From Pseudomonas helmanticensis (GTDB lineage: Bacteria > Pseudomonadota > Gammaproteobacteria > Pseudomonadales > Pseudomonadaceae), in the NCBI RefSeq assembly GCF_900182985.1, contig NZ_FXUY01000001.1:4227501-4291500 (forward strand): a stretch of 64,000 nucleotides of DNA. The letters run 5' to 3'. Under the pieces are notes generated by a model that worked only from the letters and a program-made list of their open reading frames with translations, was not told where the DNA came from and did no database searches. Positions 9,157 to 18,144 of the stretch are shown in pieces. The position numbers and the translations under genes are program-made. Positions within the stretch are counted from its first letter, which is position 1; every line of letters begins with the position of its first letter.

Positions 9157-9474
9157 ATGCGCTTTCTTCCAAATCTGCTGATCCCTTCCTTATTGTTCAC
9201 CGCCTGCTGGGCGACGTCGGTCGCTGCCTTTGATGCTTTCAATGCGTCGACACAAGGCACTGTCGTCAGCGTCTACGCCACCAGCATGGTGTCTTCAGCG
9301 CCTTTCGACCGTAAACTGTTGCTCGCCGCCCATGATGACGCGGCAGCATTTGTGGCCACGGAGGGTGAATGGCGAGGCGCCCGGCTGGAATCGGCGCTGC
9401 ATTACCTGCGCAAAACCCGGCCGAAACTTCATGTCAGCGACCTTGAACTGGCAGAGGCAATTCTCGTCCAATAG
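9157..9474 (+). CDS. DUF2388 exported small protein, copy 2
   Basis: A 105-residue paralogue of the preceding gene. The signal peptide is MRFLPNLLIPSLLFTACWATSVAA, followed by the shared core AAHDDAAAFVATEG, RGARLESALHYLRK and EAIL near the end. It starts 108 bp after copy 1; ATG 9157 gives a complete signal peptide, though no strong ribosome site precedes it. It lies 41 bp before copy 3. Copy 2 has the most diverged core, suggesting specialisation rather than recent duplication. Function unknown; probably periplasmic. Confidence 0.8.
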   Translation: MRFLPNLLIPSLLFTACWATSVAAFDAFNASTQGTVVSVYATSMVSSAPFDRKLLLAAHDDAAAFVATEGEWRGARLESALHYLRKTRPKLHVSDLELAEAILVQ

Positions 9475-9515
9475 TTATCCCAGTCCCTGGTCATCTTTCC
9501 CTCCGGAGTCGTTCC

Positions 9516-9836
9516 ATGCGTAGCCCGCTGATTGCTGCCGCCCTTGGCCTGTTTTTGTTGGCCGACGTCGCCCAGGCGCACACCCTGGTAGCCACCAGTA
9601 ACATCATCGTTCGTGCCTCCCAGCGCACCATCGATTTCACTTCCGACACCACCACCTCGATTCGCGACTCGAAGATCATCCGCGAAGCCCACGACGACGC
9701 CGCCAGTTTCGTCGCCACCAACGGCGATATCCGTGGCGCGCATCTTGAAGCCGCACTCAACACCTTGCGCACGCGCGTGCCGGAAGCGCGCGACGCCAGT
9801 GATCAGGTACTCGCCGAAGCCATTCTCGCACTGTGA
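9516..9836 (+). CDS. DUF2388 exported small protein, copy 3
   Basis: A 106-residue paralogue with signal peptide MRSPLIAAALGLFLLADVAQA and the family core REAHDDAASFVATNG, RGAHLEAALNTLR and AEAILAL at the end. Upstream CTCCGGAG serves as ribosome site. Its TGA overlaps the GTG start of the DUF4105 gene (GTGA), so the two are very likely translationally coupled, making this the copy most closely tied to that protein. Function unknown. Confidence 0.85.
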   Translation: MRSPLIAAALGLFLLADVAQAHTLVATSNIIVRASQRTIDFTSDTTTSIRDSKIIREAHDDAASFVATNGDIRGAHLEAALNTLRTRVPEARDASDQVLAEAILAL

Positions 9837-11794
9837 AGTCACTCGGCGCCTGGCTGCTGGCCGGGATACTGTTGCTGCTTGGCAACAGCGCCCACGCCAG
9901 CCTGCAATTGCGGCTCAAGACCGCCGGTCTGAGCCCCGCCCAACAACAGGCCAGTCAGGCGTTGATCGATGAGGCCATGCAGAAGCTGCCGCCGAGTTTC
10001 ATCGAGCGGCTGGATCGGCGCATCGATGTCGGCTGGACCGACGACATGCCGGGCAATGCCTACGGTCAGGCCACGCTGGTCTCTGAACTCGATCTGAACC
10101 GCAAACTGCTCGCCGGTCTTACCGACGGCAGCGCCGCCAAAGAAAAAACCAATCGCCCCCACGGCACGGTTCGGCAAGAACTGCTGGCCACGGTGCTGCA
10201 CGAAATCACCCACATTTATGACCGCGCGCGCTTGTGGCCGGACGCCGAGCGCACGCTGATCCAGCGCTGCACACGCCGCTTCAACAGCGCCGGGCTGATT
10301 GGCATCCCCGATGAATGCCGTGGCCAGAACGGCCGGCGCTTCACCCTCAGCGATGACCCGCGCCTGCTCGACCTCGCCGGTTGGCAGCAATACGTCGGTC
10401 GCCGGGGCGAGCGCGAGCAACACAACCGACAGATCGCCCGCAGCCCGGATTTGTACGAGATCTCCAGCCCGAAGGAGTTCGTCGCGGTCAACATGGAGTA
10501 TTTCCTCCTCGACCCGAGCTACGCCTGCCGACGTCCGGCGCTGTATCGCTATTACCAGCAACACTTTGGCTGGGCGCCGACGGCCAAGGACACTTGCAGC
10601 AAGACCTTCGCGTTTTTGAACGCGGGCAACGACTTTGCCAAGCAACCCTTGGGACAAGTCGATCCGGAGCGGGTCTACGCCGTTGATTACCTGCTGGCCG
10701 AGGCCAATCAGAACTGGGTCAGCCGTTGGGGCCACAGCATGTTGCGCCTGGTGATCTGCGCGCCGGGACGTCCGCGTGGCCCGGATTGCCGTCTCGACCT
10801 GGATCAGCATCTGGTGTTGTCGTATCGCGCGTTTGTCGGCGATGTGCAGTTGTCGAGTTGGGACGGACTGGTCGGCAAATACCCGTCGCGGCTGTTCGTC
10901 CTGCCATTGGCTCAAGTCATCGACGAATACACCAAGACCGAACTGCGCAGCCTTGCCTCGGTGCCGCTGAACCTGTCACGCGATGAGATCGAAGGCGTGG
11001 TCGAGCACGCGGCAGAGATGCACTGGAGCTACGACGGCAACTACTTCTTCCTCTCCAACAACTGCGCGGTAGAAGGTCTGAAGCTGTTGCGCAGCGGCAG
11101 TGACAACAGCCAGTTCGTCGGACTGGATAGCATCATGCCCAACGGCTTGCTGGAAGTTATGAAGGGCCGTGGTCTGGCGGACACCAGCGTGTTGGATGAT
11201 CCGAAAGAAGCGCTGCGCCTGGGTTATCGCTTCGACTCGTTCCGCGATCGCTATCAAGCAATGTTCGATGTGTTGAAGAAGCAACTGCCGATCAAACAGA
11301 CCACCGTCGAGGAATGGCTATCGCTGAAGGCCGAAGAGCGCCGCGAGTGGTTCGAACGTGCGGATCTGCGCACCAGTGCGGCATTGCTGTTGCTGGAGCA
11401 GGCCAGTTACAGGCGCCAATTGCTGCTGGCACAGGACGAGGTCAAGCAACGCTACCTCGGCGCGCGCGAGCTGGAAAACGGCGGCATGGACAAGGCCAAC
11501 GCGACCCTGCAGGAAATCCTCGCCAACAGTGGGTTCCTCAGTCGCCCGGCAGAGTTGCTCGATAGCCGTGGTTACGGTTTACCGCAACCGAGCGAATTCA
11601 AGCGACTGGAAGATGAAAGCAGCCAGCGGCAGAAGAAGTTGCTGGTGCTTTCCGGGGATCTGGACGCAGAAGTGCGTAAGTTGCTGGAGCCCAAGCGCGC
11701 TGCGGAGATTGCCGCCAGTGAGGAGAACGTGAAGCAGATTGGCGCGCACTTGCGCAAATTGCACAAAGCCTCGGGCGGCCTGGAACTGCCCTGA
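9833..11794 (+). CDS. Large DUF4105 exported protein with HExxH and NNC motifs
   Basis: A 653-residue protein with signal peptide (KSLGAWLLAGILLLLGNSAHA). An N-terminal region holds VLHEITHIYDR (His123, Glu124, His127), a zinc-metallopeptidase signature. The central DUF4105 region has SRWGHSMLRL (His301) and FFLSNNCAVEGLKLL (Cys411), an order of His then Cys seen in permuted papain/NlpC-P60-like families. The C-terminal 200 residues are helical and charged. It starts with GTG overlapping the third DUF2388 stop, so it is coupled to that gene. The role is unknown; a periplasmic or envelope hydrolase is my inference. A repeat element follows. Confidence 0.8.
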   Translation: MKSLGAWLLAGILLLLGNSAHASLQLRLKTAGLSPAQQQASQALIDEAMQKLPPSFIERLDRRIDVGWTDDMPGNAYGQATLVSELDLNRKLLAGLTDGSAAKEKTNRPHGTVRQELLATVLHEITHIYDRARLWPDAERTLIQRCTRRFNSAGLIGIPDECRGQNGRRFTLSDDPRLLDLAGWQQYVGRRGEREQHNRQIARSPDLYEISSPKEFVAVNMEYFLLDPSYACRRPALYRYYQQHFGWAPTAKDTCSKTFAFLNAGNDFAKQPLGQVDPERVYAVDYLLAEANQNWVSRWGHSMLRLVICAPGRPRGPDCRLDLDQHLVLSYRAFVGDVQLSSWDGLVGKYPSRLFVLPLAQVIDEYTKTELRSLASVPLNLSRDEIEGVVEHAAEMHWSYDGNYFFLSNNCAVEGLKLLRSGSDNSQFVGLDSIMPNGLLEVMKGRGLADTSVLDDPKEALRLGYRFDSFRDRYQAMFDVLKKQLPIKQTTVEEWLSLKAEERREWFERADLRTSAALLLLEQASYRRQLLLAQDEVKQRYLGARELENGGMDKANATLQEILANSGFLSRPAELLDSRGYGLPQPSEFKRLEDESSQRQKKLLVLSGDLDAEVRKLLEPKRAAEIAASEENVKQIGAHLRKLHKASGGLELP

Positions 11795-11817
11795 GACTGA
11801 GCCTGAGTGCATACCTT

Positions 11818-11948
11818 GTGGCGAGGGGATTCATCCCCGTTGGGTCGCGAAGCGGCCCCAAAATCAGCGAACCCGGTCAATCAGATAAACCGCGTCCGCT
11901 GAACTGCGACTGCTGCGCAGCCGAACGGGGATAAATCCCCTCGCCACA
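11818..11948. repeat. Long palindromic repeat (TGTGGCGAGGGGAT family)
   Basis: Terminal arms TGTGGCGAGGGGATTCATCC with CCGTT, and AACGGGGATAAATCCCCTCG with CCACA, are inverted copies around an internal stretch containing GCGAAGCGGCCCC and GCTGCGCAGCC. A related copy is at 37972-38116. It resembles the dispersed paired palindromes of fluorescent pseudomonads and could help end transcription between the convergent flanking genes. Confidence 0.88.
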
Positions 11949-11964
11949 GGTGATATGTGTCAGA

Positions 11965-12420
11965 TCAATAGAGGACACCATCCAGAATTTCGTAGACGAT
12001 CCCGGTGCCCACCGCGATCAGCACGATATCGCCCCCAGCCCGGCGCCACTCGTAACCCGGATACACCGGCAAACGACCCAACGCGCGATTGTCCAGACGC
12101 TCGCCGTAATACCCGTGCGGCAACGGTCGGCCACGCTCCAGATGAATCCCCGGAGGCGGCGGCGCCCCGCGGACAAAGTAGCCATGATTGTCGCGAATGG
12201 TCTGGCGCACCGGCCCGAAGTCGTGCGGTGGCGGGCCGCCACGGTGATCGTTTGGCGGGCCACGGTGATCGTCGCGATGGTCATTACCATGATTGTCGTA
12301 CTGGCCCTGCTGCGGGCCGCCGTGGTCGTGATCATCGCGCTGATCGGCGCTGGCCAGCAGCGGTGTCGCACTGATCAACAGCACGCCCAATCCGGCCATC
12401 AGACGTTTCGGCATTTTCAT
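11965..12420 (-). CDS. CigR/RcnB-like exported protein
   Basis: A 151-residue protein with signal peptide (MKMPKRLMAGLGVLLISATPLLASA). A low-complexity middle, very rich in His, Asp, Gly, Arg and Pro (for example DHRGPPNDHRGGPPPHDFGP), is followed by a conserved C-terminal block, LPHGYYGERL...YPGYEWRRAGGDIVLIAVGTGIVYEIL. That C-terminus matches the RcnB-type domain of the CigR anti-virulence family. ATG 12420 follows GAGGAAAG. The His/Asp tract could bind metal, but nothing shows this. It is convergent with DUF4105 and downstream of the trpA terminator, so probably transcribed alone. Confidence 0.75.
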   Translation of the reverse strand: MKMPKRLMAGLGVLLISATPLLASADQRDDHDHGGPQQGQYDNHGNDHRDDHRGPPNDHRGGPPPHDFGPVRQTIRDNHGYFVRGAPPPPGIHLERGRPLPHGYYGERLDNRALGRLPVYPGYEWRRAGGDIVLIAVGTGIVYEILDGVLY

Positions 12421-12446
12421 CGGGTCTTTCCTCACGGCACAAACAG

Positions 12447-12485
12447 CAAAAAGGGCCTCAGAACGATGTTCTGAAGCCCTCGGTC
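12447..12485 (-). terminator. Intrinsic terminator downstream of trpBA
   Basis: Read on the minus strand, GGGCTTCAGAAC, an ATC loop and GTTCTGAGGCCC are followed by TTTTTGCTG. It lies about 60 bp beyond the trpA stop and just upstream of the CigR-like gene. Confidence 0.9.
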
Positions 12486-12542
12486 TTGCTCATTTAGTCT
12501 GTGCCGCGAGGCGCTAATTCCTCTGTATCAGGAACTTTACCT

Positions 12543-13354
12543 TCAGCTGACACGGGCCTTACGCACGCCTTCGGAGAGTGCCGAGCACAGGCTCAACACG
12601 CCGTCGATGGCCTGAGCTGGCGTCGCTGCATTGGCGATGTGATCGATCAGCGCCGAGCCCACCACCACACCGTCGGCCAGACGCGCGATGGCCGCTGCCT
12701 GCTCCGGCGTACGGATGCCGAAACCGATGCTGATCGGCAGATCGGTATGACGACGCAGACGAGTGACCGCCTCTTCGACATGCTCCAGCGTTGCGGCGCC
12801 AGCACCGGTCACACCGGCCACCGACACGTAGTAAACGAAACCGGAACTGCCATTGAGCACTTTCGGCAGGCGTGCATCGTCAGTGGTCGGCGTGGTCAGA
12901 CGGATGAAGTCCAGACCGGCAGCCTGCGCCGGGTCGCACAACTCAGCATTGTGCTCAGGCGGCATGTCGACCACGATCAGACCGTCAACGCCGGCCTCTT
13001 TCGCGTCAGCGATGAAACGTGGCACACCGTACATGTGGATCGGATTGAAGTAGCCCATCAGCACCAGCGGCGTGTCGCTGTTGCCTTCGCGGAATTCGCG
13101 AACCATTTGCAGGGTTTTCACCAGGTTCTGTTTGGCGCCCAAGGCACGGATGTTCGCCAACTGGATCGCCGGGCCGTCGGCCATCGGGTCGGTGAAGGGC
13201 ATGCCCAGCTCGATCACGTCGGCGCCGGCACCCGGCAAACCTTTGAGAATCGCCAGCGAGGTGTCGTAGTCCGGATCACCGGCGGTGACGAAGGTCACCA
13301 GCGCGGCGCGGTTCTGTTCTTTTAGGTCGGCAAAACGCGTTTGCAGGCGGCTCA

Positions 13355-13355
<1 letters not shown>
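12543..13355 (-). CDS. trpA: Tryptophan synthase alpha chain
   Basis: A 270-residue TIM-barrel subunit that cleaves indole-3-glycerol phosphate to indole and glyceraldehyde 3-phosphate, passing indole to Trp[19 protein letters not shown] holds the catalytic Glu and Asp, and the C-terminal [14 protein letters not shown] and [10 protein letters not shown] form the phosphate-binding part. Its ATG overlaps the trpB stop by one base (TGATG), coupling the alpha and beta subunits for stoichiometric synthesis. An intrinsic terminator follows. Regulated with trpB by TrpI. Confidence 0.97.
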
Positions 13356-14632
<1,277 letters not shown>

Positions 14633-14679
14633 CTACCCCTGACCTTCCAGGCTGAAAACCGATAAGATCGCCACAACCT

Positions 14680-14694
14680 GTCAGGAAAACTCAC
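14680..14694 (-). promoter_or_regulatory. Candidate TrpI binding site
   Basis: Read on the minus strand, GTGAGTTTTCCTGAC fits the GTGAG-N5-CTGAC pattern that I remember for TrpI site I of P. aeruginosa. It lies about 95 bp upstream of trpB and only 8 bp before the trpI start, where a LysR regulator would bind both to activate trpBA and to repress itself. Confidence 0.6.
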
Positions 14695-14701
14695 AGATAT
14701 C

Positions 14702-15619
14702 ATGAGCCACGACCTTCCCCCGCTGAACGCCTTGCGTGCGTTCGAAGCCACCGCCCGGCTGAACAGCGTCAGTCAGGCCGCCGAACAGCTGCACGTCACC
14801 CATGGCGCGGTCAGCCGGCAGCTCAAAGTGCTGGAGGAGCACCTCGGCGTCAGCCTTTTCGTCAAGGATGGGCGCGGCTTGAAACTCACAGATGCCGGCC
14901 TGCGTTTGCGCGATGCCAGTGGCGAGGCGTTTGATCGGTTGCGCAGCGTTTGCGCAGAACTCACGCAAAGTACGGCGGACGCCCCGTTTGTACTTGGTTG
15001 CTCCGGCAGCTTGCTGGCGCGCTGGTTCATTCCGCGTTTGGGGCGATTGAATGCAGATCTGCCGGACTTGCGCCTGCATCTGTCGGCCGGAGAAGGCGAT
15101 CTTGATCCTCGGCGACCGGGGCTGGATGCTTTACTACTGTTCGCCGAGCCGCCGTGGCCAGCGGACATGCAGGTTTACGAACTGGCCGCAGAACGCATCG
15201 GCCCGGTCATGAGCCCATTGTTCAGCGGCTATCAGCGCCTGCAAATCGCGCCAGCCTCAGCGCTGCTCAATGAGCCTTTATTGCATACCACTTCACGCCC
15301 CCAAGCTTGGCCAAGTTGGGCGCAGCAGAATGACCTCGATGCCAAAGCATTGAAGTTGGGCCAAGGTTTCGAGCATTTGTATTATTTGCTTGAAGCAGCA
15401 GTCGCAGGCCTCGGCGTGGCAATCGCGCCAGAGCCGCTGGTGGCTGAAGATTTGAAGGCCGGTCGCCTGGTTGCGCCATGGGGTTTCTGTGAAACCCCGG
15501 CGCAACTGGCGTTGTGGCTACCCAAACGCGCCGCAGACGGGCGCGCCCGGCAACTGGCGCAATGGCTCAAGAACGAGCTACGCCAGAGCAATTACTCGCC
15601 GCGTTTGAACAGCAGATAA
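14702..15619 (+). CDS. trpI: LysR-family activator of trpBA
   Basis: A 305-residue LysR regulator with the N-terminal helix-turn-helix ([39 protein letters not shown]) and a GcvA/AmpR-like effector domain. Its position, divergent from trpBA, is the classical TrpI arrangement, in which indoleglycerol phosphate is the inducer. The start at 14702 opens [15 protein letters not shown], as in homologues. Its last 28 bases overlap the 3' end of the convergent DUF883 gene at 15592-15619, so both stop codons lie inside the opposing gene. Confidence 0.93.
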   Translation: MSHDLPPLNALRAFEATARLNSVSQAAEQLHVTHGAVSRQLKVLEEHLGVSLFVKDGRGLKLTDAGLRLRDASGEAFDRLRSVCAELTQSTADAPFVLGCSGSLLARWFIPRLGRLNADLPDLRLHLSAGEGDLDPRRPGLDALLLFAEPPWPADMQVYELAAERIGPVMSPLFSGYQRLQIAPASALLNEPLLHTTSRPQAWPSWAQQNDLDAKALKLGQGFEHLYYLLEAAVAGLGVAIAPEPLVAEDLKAGRLVAPWGFCETPAQLALWLPKRAADGRARQLAQWLKNELRQSNYSPRLNSR

Positions 15620-15918
15620 GCCGCGAGCAGACCCAGTGCACCGACTGCCACACCGGCCGTCGTCCACGGGTGTTCCTGCGCGTAATCACGGGTGGCGATG
15701 CCGGTTTCGCGGGTTTTGACTTTGACTTCTTCATAGGCATCGGTCAGCAGATGACGCGAATGTTTCAGCGCGCTTTCAGCATTGCTTTTCAGCGCCTTGA
15801 GGGTCTTGCGCGACTCGTCCGAAGCGTCGTCCTTCAGGCTTTCCAACGACTTGAGCAGACTCTCGATCTCGGCTTCCATGCTTTGCAACGAGGCTTTACG
15901 TAAAGAGGTGTTGGCCAT
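15592..15918 (-). CDS. DUF883 (ElaB/YqjD/YgaM) membrane-anchored protein
   Basis: A 108-residue protein. A long amphipathic, probably coiled-coil region (residues about 10-75, for example [19 protein letters not shown]) precedes [21 protein letters not shown], a single C-terminal transmembrane helix ending in KRGE. This is the ElaB/YqjD form; E. coli members attach ribosomes to the inner membrane in stationary phase. The start at 15918 ([10 protein letters not shown]) has GGAG upstream (GGAGAGCCACC). Its 3' end overlaps that of trpI by 28 bp. The ribosome role is known only for E. coli homologues. Confidence 0.88.
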   Translation of the reverse strand: MANTSLRKASLQSMEAEIESLLKSLESLKDDASDESRKTLKALKSNAESALKHSRHLLTDAYEEVKVKTRETGIATRDYAQEHPWTTAGVAVGALGLLAAYLLFKRGE

Positions 15919-16075
15919 GGTGGCTCTCCTGCATTGGTGATGAGTGGCGTGTGTTGGTTGGGACTTCAGCGGTTTGAGAAAGTGCAGAAAATCTGAACTT
16001 CGCCTGCGCAGCGTCACCGAAATCAACAGTGCAGATTCACTGCTAGTCTCAATTCCACACGCCAAGGAGATCGCC

Positions 16076-16291
16076 ATGAGTGACCATCACACGTACAAGA
16101 AAGTCGAGCTGGTCGGTTCGTCGCCCAGCAGCATTGAAGACGCCATCAACAACGCGCTGGCCGAAGCCCACAAGAGCATCAAGCATCTTGAGTGGTTTGA
16201 AGTGGTCGACACCCGTGGCCACATCAAGGACGGCAAGGCCGCGCACTTTCAAGTGACGTTGAAAGTCGGTTTTCGCATTGCCAGTAGCTGA
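16076..16291 (+). CDS. Dodecin flavin-binding protein
   Basis: A 71-residue protein with the dodecin layout of one helix and three strands ([50 protein letters not shown]). Trp43 in LEWFEV is the residue that stacks against flavin in bacterial dodecins. Dodecins form hollow 12-mers that store or buffer flavins. ATG 16076 has AAGGAG upstream. The gene is divergent from the DUF883 gene and is followed by a GC-rich hairpin with a short T-run. Confidence 0.92.
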   Translation: MSDHHTYKKVELVGSSPSSIEDAINNALAEAHKSIKHLEWFEVVDTRGHIKDGKAAHFQVTLKVGFRIASS

Positions 16292-16355
16292 GTTTGGTCT
16301 ACGCTTCTGAACTTGCGCGCTGGCCGAGTGCCATAGGAATGGCAAAGCGCTACAG

Positions 16356-16396
16356 GGTGGCTGCATCGGGTCAATCCCCGGTGCCCGCCTCTTTTA
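16356..16396 (+). terminator. Probable terminator after the dodecin gene
   Basis: GCATCGGG and CCCCGGTGC pair across a short loop, extended by flanking GGC/GCC pairs, and are followed by CTCTTTT. A second small hairpin, TGCCAT-AGGA-ATGGCA, is at 16329-16344. The T-run is short, so efficiency is uncertain; readthrough into the DUF1161 gene is possible. Confidence 0.5.
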
Positions 16397-16418
16397 ATCC
16401 GACCAGGGAGTGCGACCG

Positions 16419-16640
16419 ATGAAGAAGTTCATGTTGGCAGTAGGTTTGTTGAGCCTTGCGGGTGGTGCGTTTGCTGCCGGCAAGCCATGTGAAGAGCTGA
16501 AAAGCGAGATTGCGGCGAAGCTGGATGCCAAGGGCGTTTCCGGGTATTCGCTGGAGATTGTCGACAAGGGCGCCAATGGCGGCAAAGTCGTCGGCACCTG
16601 CGAAGGTGGCTCCAAGGAAATCGTCTACAAGCGCGGTTGA
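16419..16640 (+). CDS. DUF1161 exported small protein, copy 1
   Basis: A 73-residue protein with signal peptide (MKKFMLAVGLLSLAGGAFA). The mature part has CEELKSEIAAKLDAKGV, YSLEIV, GTCEGGSKEIVYKR and two conserved cysteines that could form a disulfide. It is paralogous to the gene at 18836. DUF1161 proteins are periplasmic and of unknown function. ATG 16419 has AGGGAG upstream, better placed than the GTG at 16410. A clear terminator follows. Confidence 0.88.
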   Translation: MKKFMLAVGLLSLAGGAFAAGKPCEELKSEIAAKLDAKGVSGYSLEIVDKGANGGKVVGTCEGGSKEIVYKRG

Positions 16641-16655
16641 TCGCGTGTGAAATAC

Positions 16656-16687
16656 AAAAAGCCGACGTGAAGGCGTCGGCTTTTTTG
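16656..16687 (+). terminator. Intrinsic terminator after DUF1161 copy 1
   Basis: GCCGACG (16661-16667) and CGTCGGC (16674-16680) flank a TGAAGG loop, with A5 before and T6 after. Confidence 0.93.
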
Positions 16688-16729
16688 TGTCCGGGATTTG
16701 AGATTTTTGGTGGTTATGAAATCGAATCC

Positions 16730-16886
16730 CCCTCACCCCAGCCCTCTCCCCCAAGGGGGCGAGGGGAAAGGGAGCAGATCGGGGGCTGTTCAGACCGTGA
16801 GTTCGACTCGATTTTTCAGTTCGATGTATCTCGAACATTCAACCCGATCAGTCCCCTCTCCCTCCGGGAGAGGGCTAGGGTGAGGG
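16730..16886. repeat. Palindromic repeat (CCCTCACCCCAGCCCTCTCCC family)
   Basis: Arms at 16730-16750 and 16866-16886 are near-perfect inverted copies of CCCTCACCCYARCCCTCTCC. A related copy lies at 43823-43970. It fills the space between DUF1161 copy 1 and the 3' end of the convergent luciferase-like gene. Confidence 0.88.
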
Positions 16887-16900
16887 TGCCTTTCGGCTTT

Positions 16901-17902
16901 TCAGCCCTTCATGACCTGCGCGAGCAGTTCGTAGGAGTGCACGCGATCAGCGTGTTCATAAAGGTCGCAGGTGAAGATCAGCTCGTCTGGCTGTGTTTGT
17001 TCAACCAAAACTTCCAGCTTGGCGCGGATCTTCTGCGGGCTGCCAACCATCGCCAGACCGAGGAAATCGCCCACCGCCTCGCGTTCATGCGGCAACCACA
17101 GGCCGTCCATGGTTTTCACTGGCGGACGCTGCACCAGGCTCTGTCCACGCATCAGCGCCAAAATGCGCTGATACACCGACGTCGCCAGGTAATCGGCGTG
17201 TTCATCGGTATCCGCTGCCACCAACGGAACACCGAGCATCACGTACGGCTTGTCGAGCACCGCCGACGGTTTGAAGTGATTGCGATAGACGCGGATCGCC
17301 TCATGCATGAAACGCGGGGCGAAATGCGAGGCAAAGGCGTAGGGCAAACCGCGTTCACCGGCCAACTGCGCACTGAACAGACTGGAACCGAGCAACCAGA
17401 TCGGCACATTGGTGCCCGTGCCCGGCATCGCGATCACACGCTGATCCGGGGTACGCGGGCCGAGGAAGCGCACCAGTTCGGCGACGTCTTCGGGGAAATC
17501 GTCAGCGCTGCCGGAGCGTTCGCGGCGCAGCGCACGAGCGGTCATCTGATCGGAGCCCGGCGCGCGGCCAAGACCCAGATCAATCCGTCCCGGATAAAGA
17601 CTTTCCAGCGTACCGAACTGCTCGGCAATCACCAGCGGCGCATGGTTAGGCAACATAACGCCACCGGAGCCGACACGAATGGTCGACGTGCCGCCCGCCA
17701 GATAACCCAGCAAAACCGAGGTCGCCGAACTGGCGATACCGTCCATGTTGTGGTGTTCCGCCACCCAGAACCGCGTGTAGCCGAACTTCTCGACGTGTTG
17801 TGCCAGGTCCAGCGAATTGCGCAGCGACTGCGCCGGGCTGCCGTTTTCGCGCACCGGCACCAGATCGAGGGTGGAAAACTTTACGTCGGACAATTGCTTC
17901 AT
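16901..17902 (-). CDS. LLM-class flavin-dependent oxidoreductase (luciferase-like)
   Basis: A 333-residue single-subunit luciferase-like monooxygenase of the YhbW/group-1 type. The start [56 protein letters not shown] and [17 protein letters not shown] are family signatures of the FMN-binding TIM barrel. Substrate is unknown; such enzymes use FMNH2 supplied by a separate reductase, and none is encoded nearby. It is divergent from osmC. Its 5' leader has three segments able to form alternative hairpins over the ribosome site, suggesting post-transcriptional control. Confidence 0.88.
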   Translation of the reverse strand: MKQLSDVKFSTLDLVPVRENGSPAQSLRNSLDLAQHVEKFGYTRFWVAEHHNMDGIASSATSVLLGYLAGGTSTIRVGSGGVMLPNHAPLVIAEQFGTLESLYPGRIDLGLGRAPGSDQMTARALRRERSGSADDFPEDVAELVRFLGPRTPDQRVIAMPGTGTNVPIWLLGSSLFSAQLAGERGLPYAFASHFAPRFMHEAIRVYRNHFKPSAVLDKPYVMLGVPLVAADTDEHADYLATSVYQRILALMRGQSLVQRPPVKTMDGLWLPHEREAVGDFLGLAMVGSPQKIRAKLEVLVEQTQPDELIFTCDLYEHADRVHSYELLAQVMKG

Positions 17903-17957
17903 AAACCTGCGTCTCCGAGTGAGGAGGCAGGTTTTTCTTGCGAACGAAAACCTGCCA
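17900..17957 (-). promoter_or_regulatory. Alternative-hairpin leader over the LLM gene ribosome site
   Basis: In the minus-strand transcript, segment A GGCAGGTTTT (17956-17947) pairs with B AAAACCTGCC (17935-17926) over 10 bp. B, extended with CTCC, also pairs with C GGAG-ac-GCAGGTTT (17916-17903), which includes the GGAG ribosome site and ends at the ATG (17902). A:B and B:C exclude each other, so A:B would free the start and B:C would hide it. This is direct base pairing; regulation is inferred. Confidence 0.55.
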
Positions 17958-18054
17958 AATCCATAAGCGTGTTTTGTGCAATGAGGGCATATACCCGAGT
18001 TTCAATAGTGGCGGCGAAATTTCCTACTAAAAAAGTCAACGATTCAGTCCGGCT

Positions 18055-18082
18055 GAACTTTGTTCCGCCGTCTATCCTCAGA
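18055..18082 (+). promoter_or_regulatory. AlgU (sigma-22/RpoE) type promoter of osmC
   Basis: GAACTT at 18055-18060, 17 bases, then TCAGA at 18078-18082 closely fit the AlgU consensus GAACTT-N16/17-TCTGA, 63 bp before the osmC start. osmC is AlgU-dependent in P. aeruginosa as I remember it. Confidence 0.75.
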
Positions 18083-18144
18083 AGCCTTGCAAGCAAAAAC
18101 CACGACGGTGCGGCGTTTCCGCGCCAGATCTTGAGGAGGCAGAC

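Noticed and set aside
11950..12474. 174-codon plus-strand frame opposite the CigR-like gene
   Set aside because: The minus-strand gene has a signal peptide, ribosome site and conserved C-terminal block; the plus-strand frame has none.
16366..16388. T-arm-like GGGTCAATCCCC, possible tRNA or tmRNA end
   Set aside because: No matching acceptor, D or anticodon arms upstream; the hairpin and T-run fit a terminator better.
17903..17939. Plus-strand terminator reading of the LLM leader hairpin
   Set aside because: The stem plus TTTTTCTT looks like one, but no plus-strand gene ends there; the position over the minus-strand ribosome site makes a leader function more sensible.
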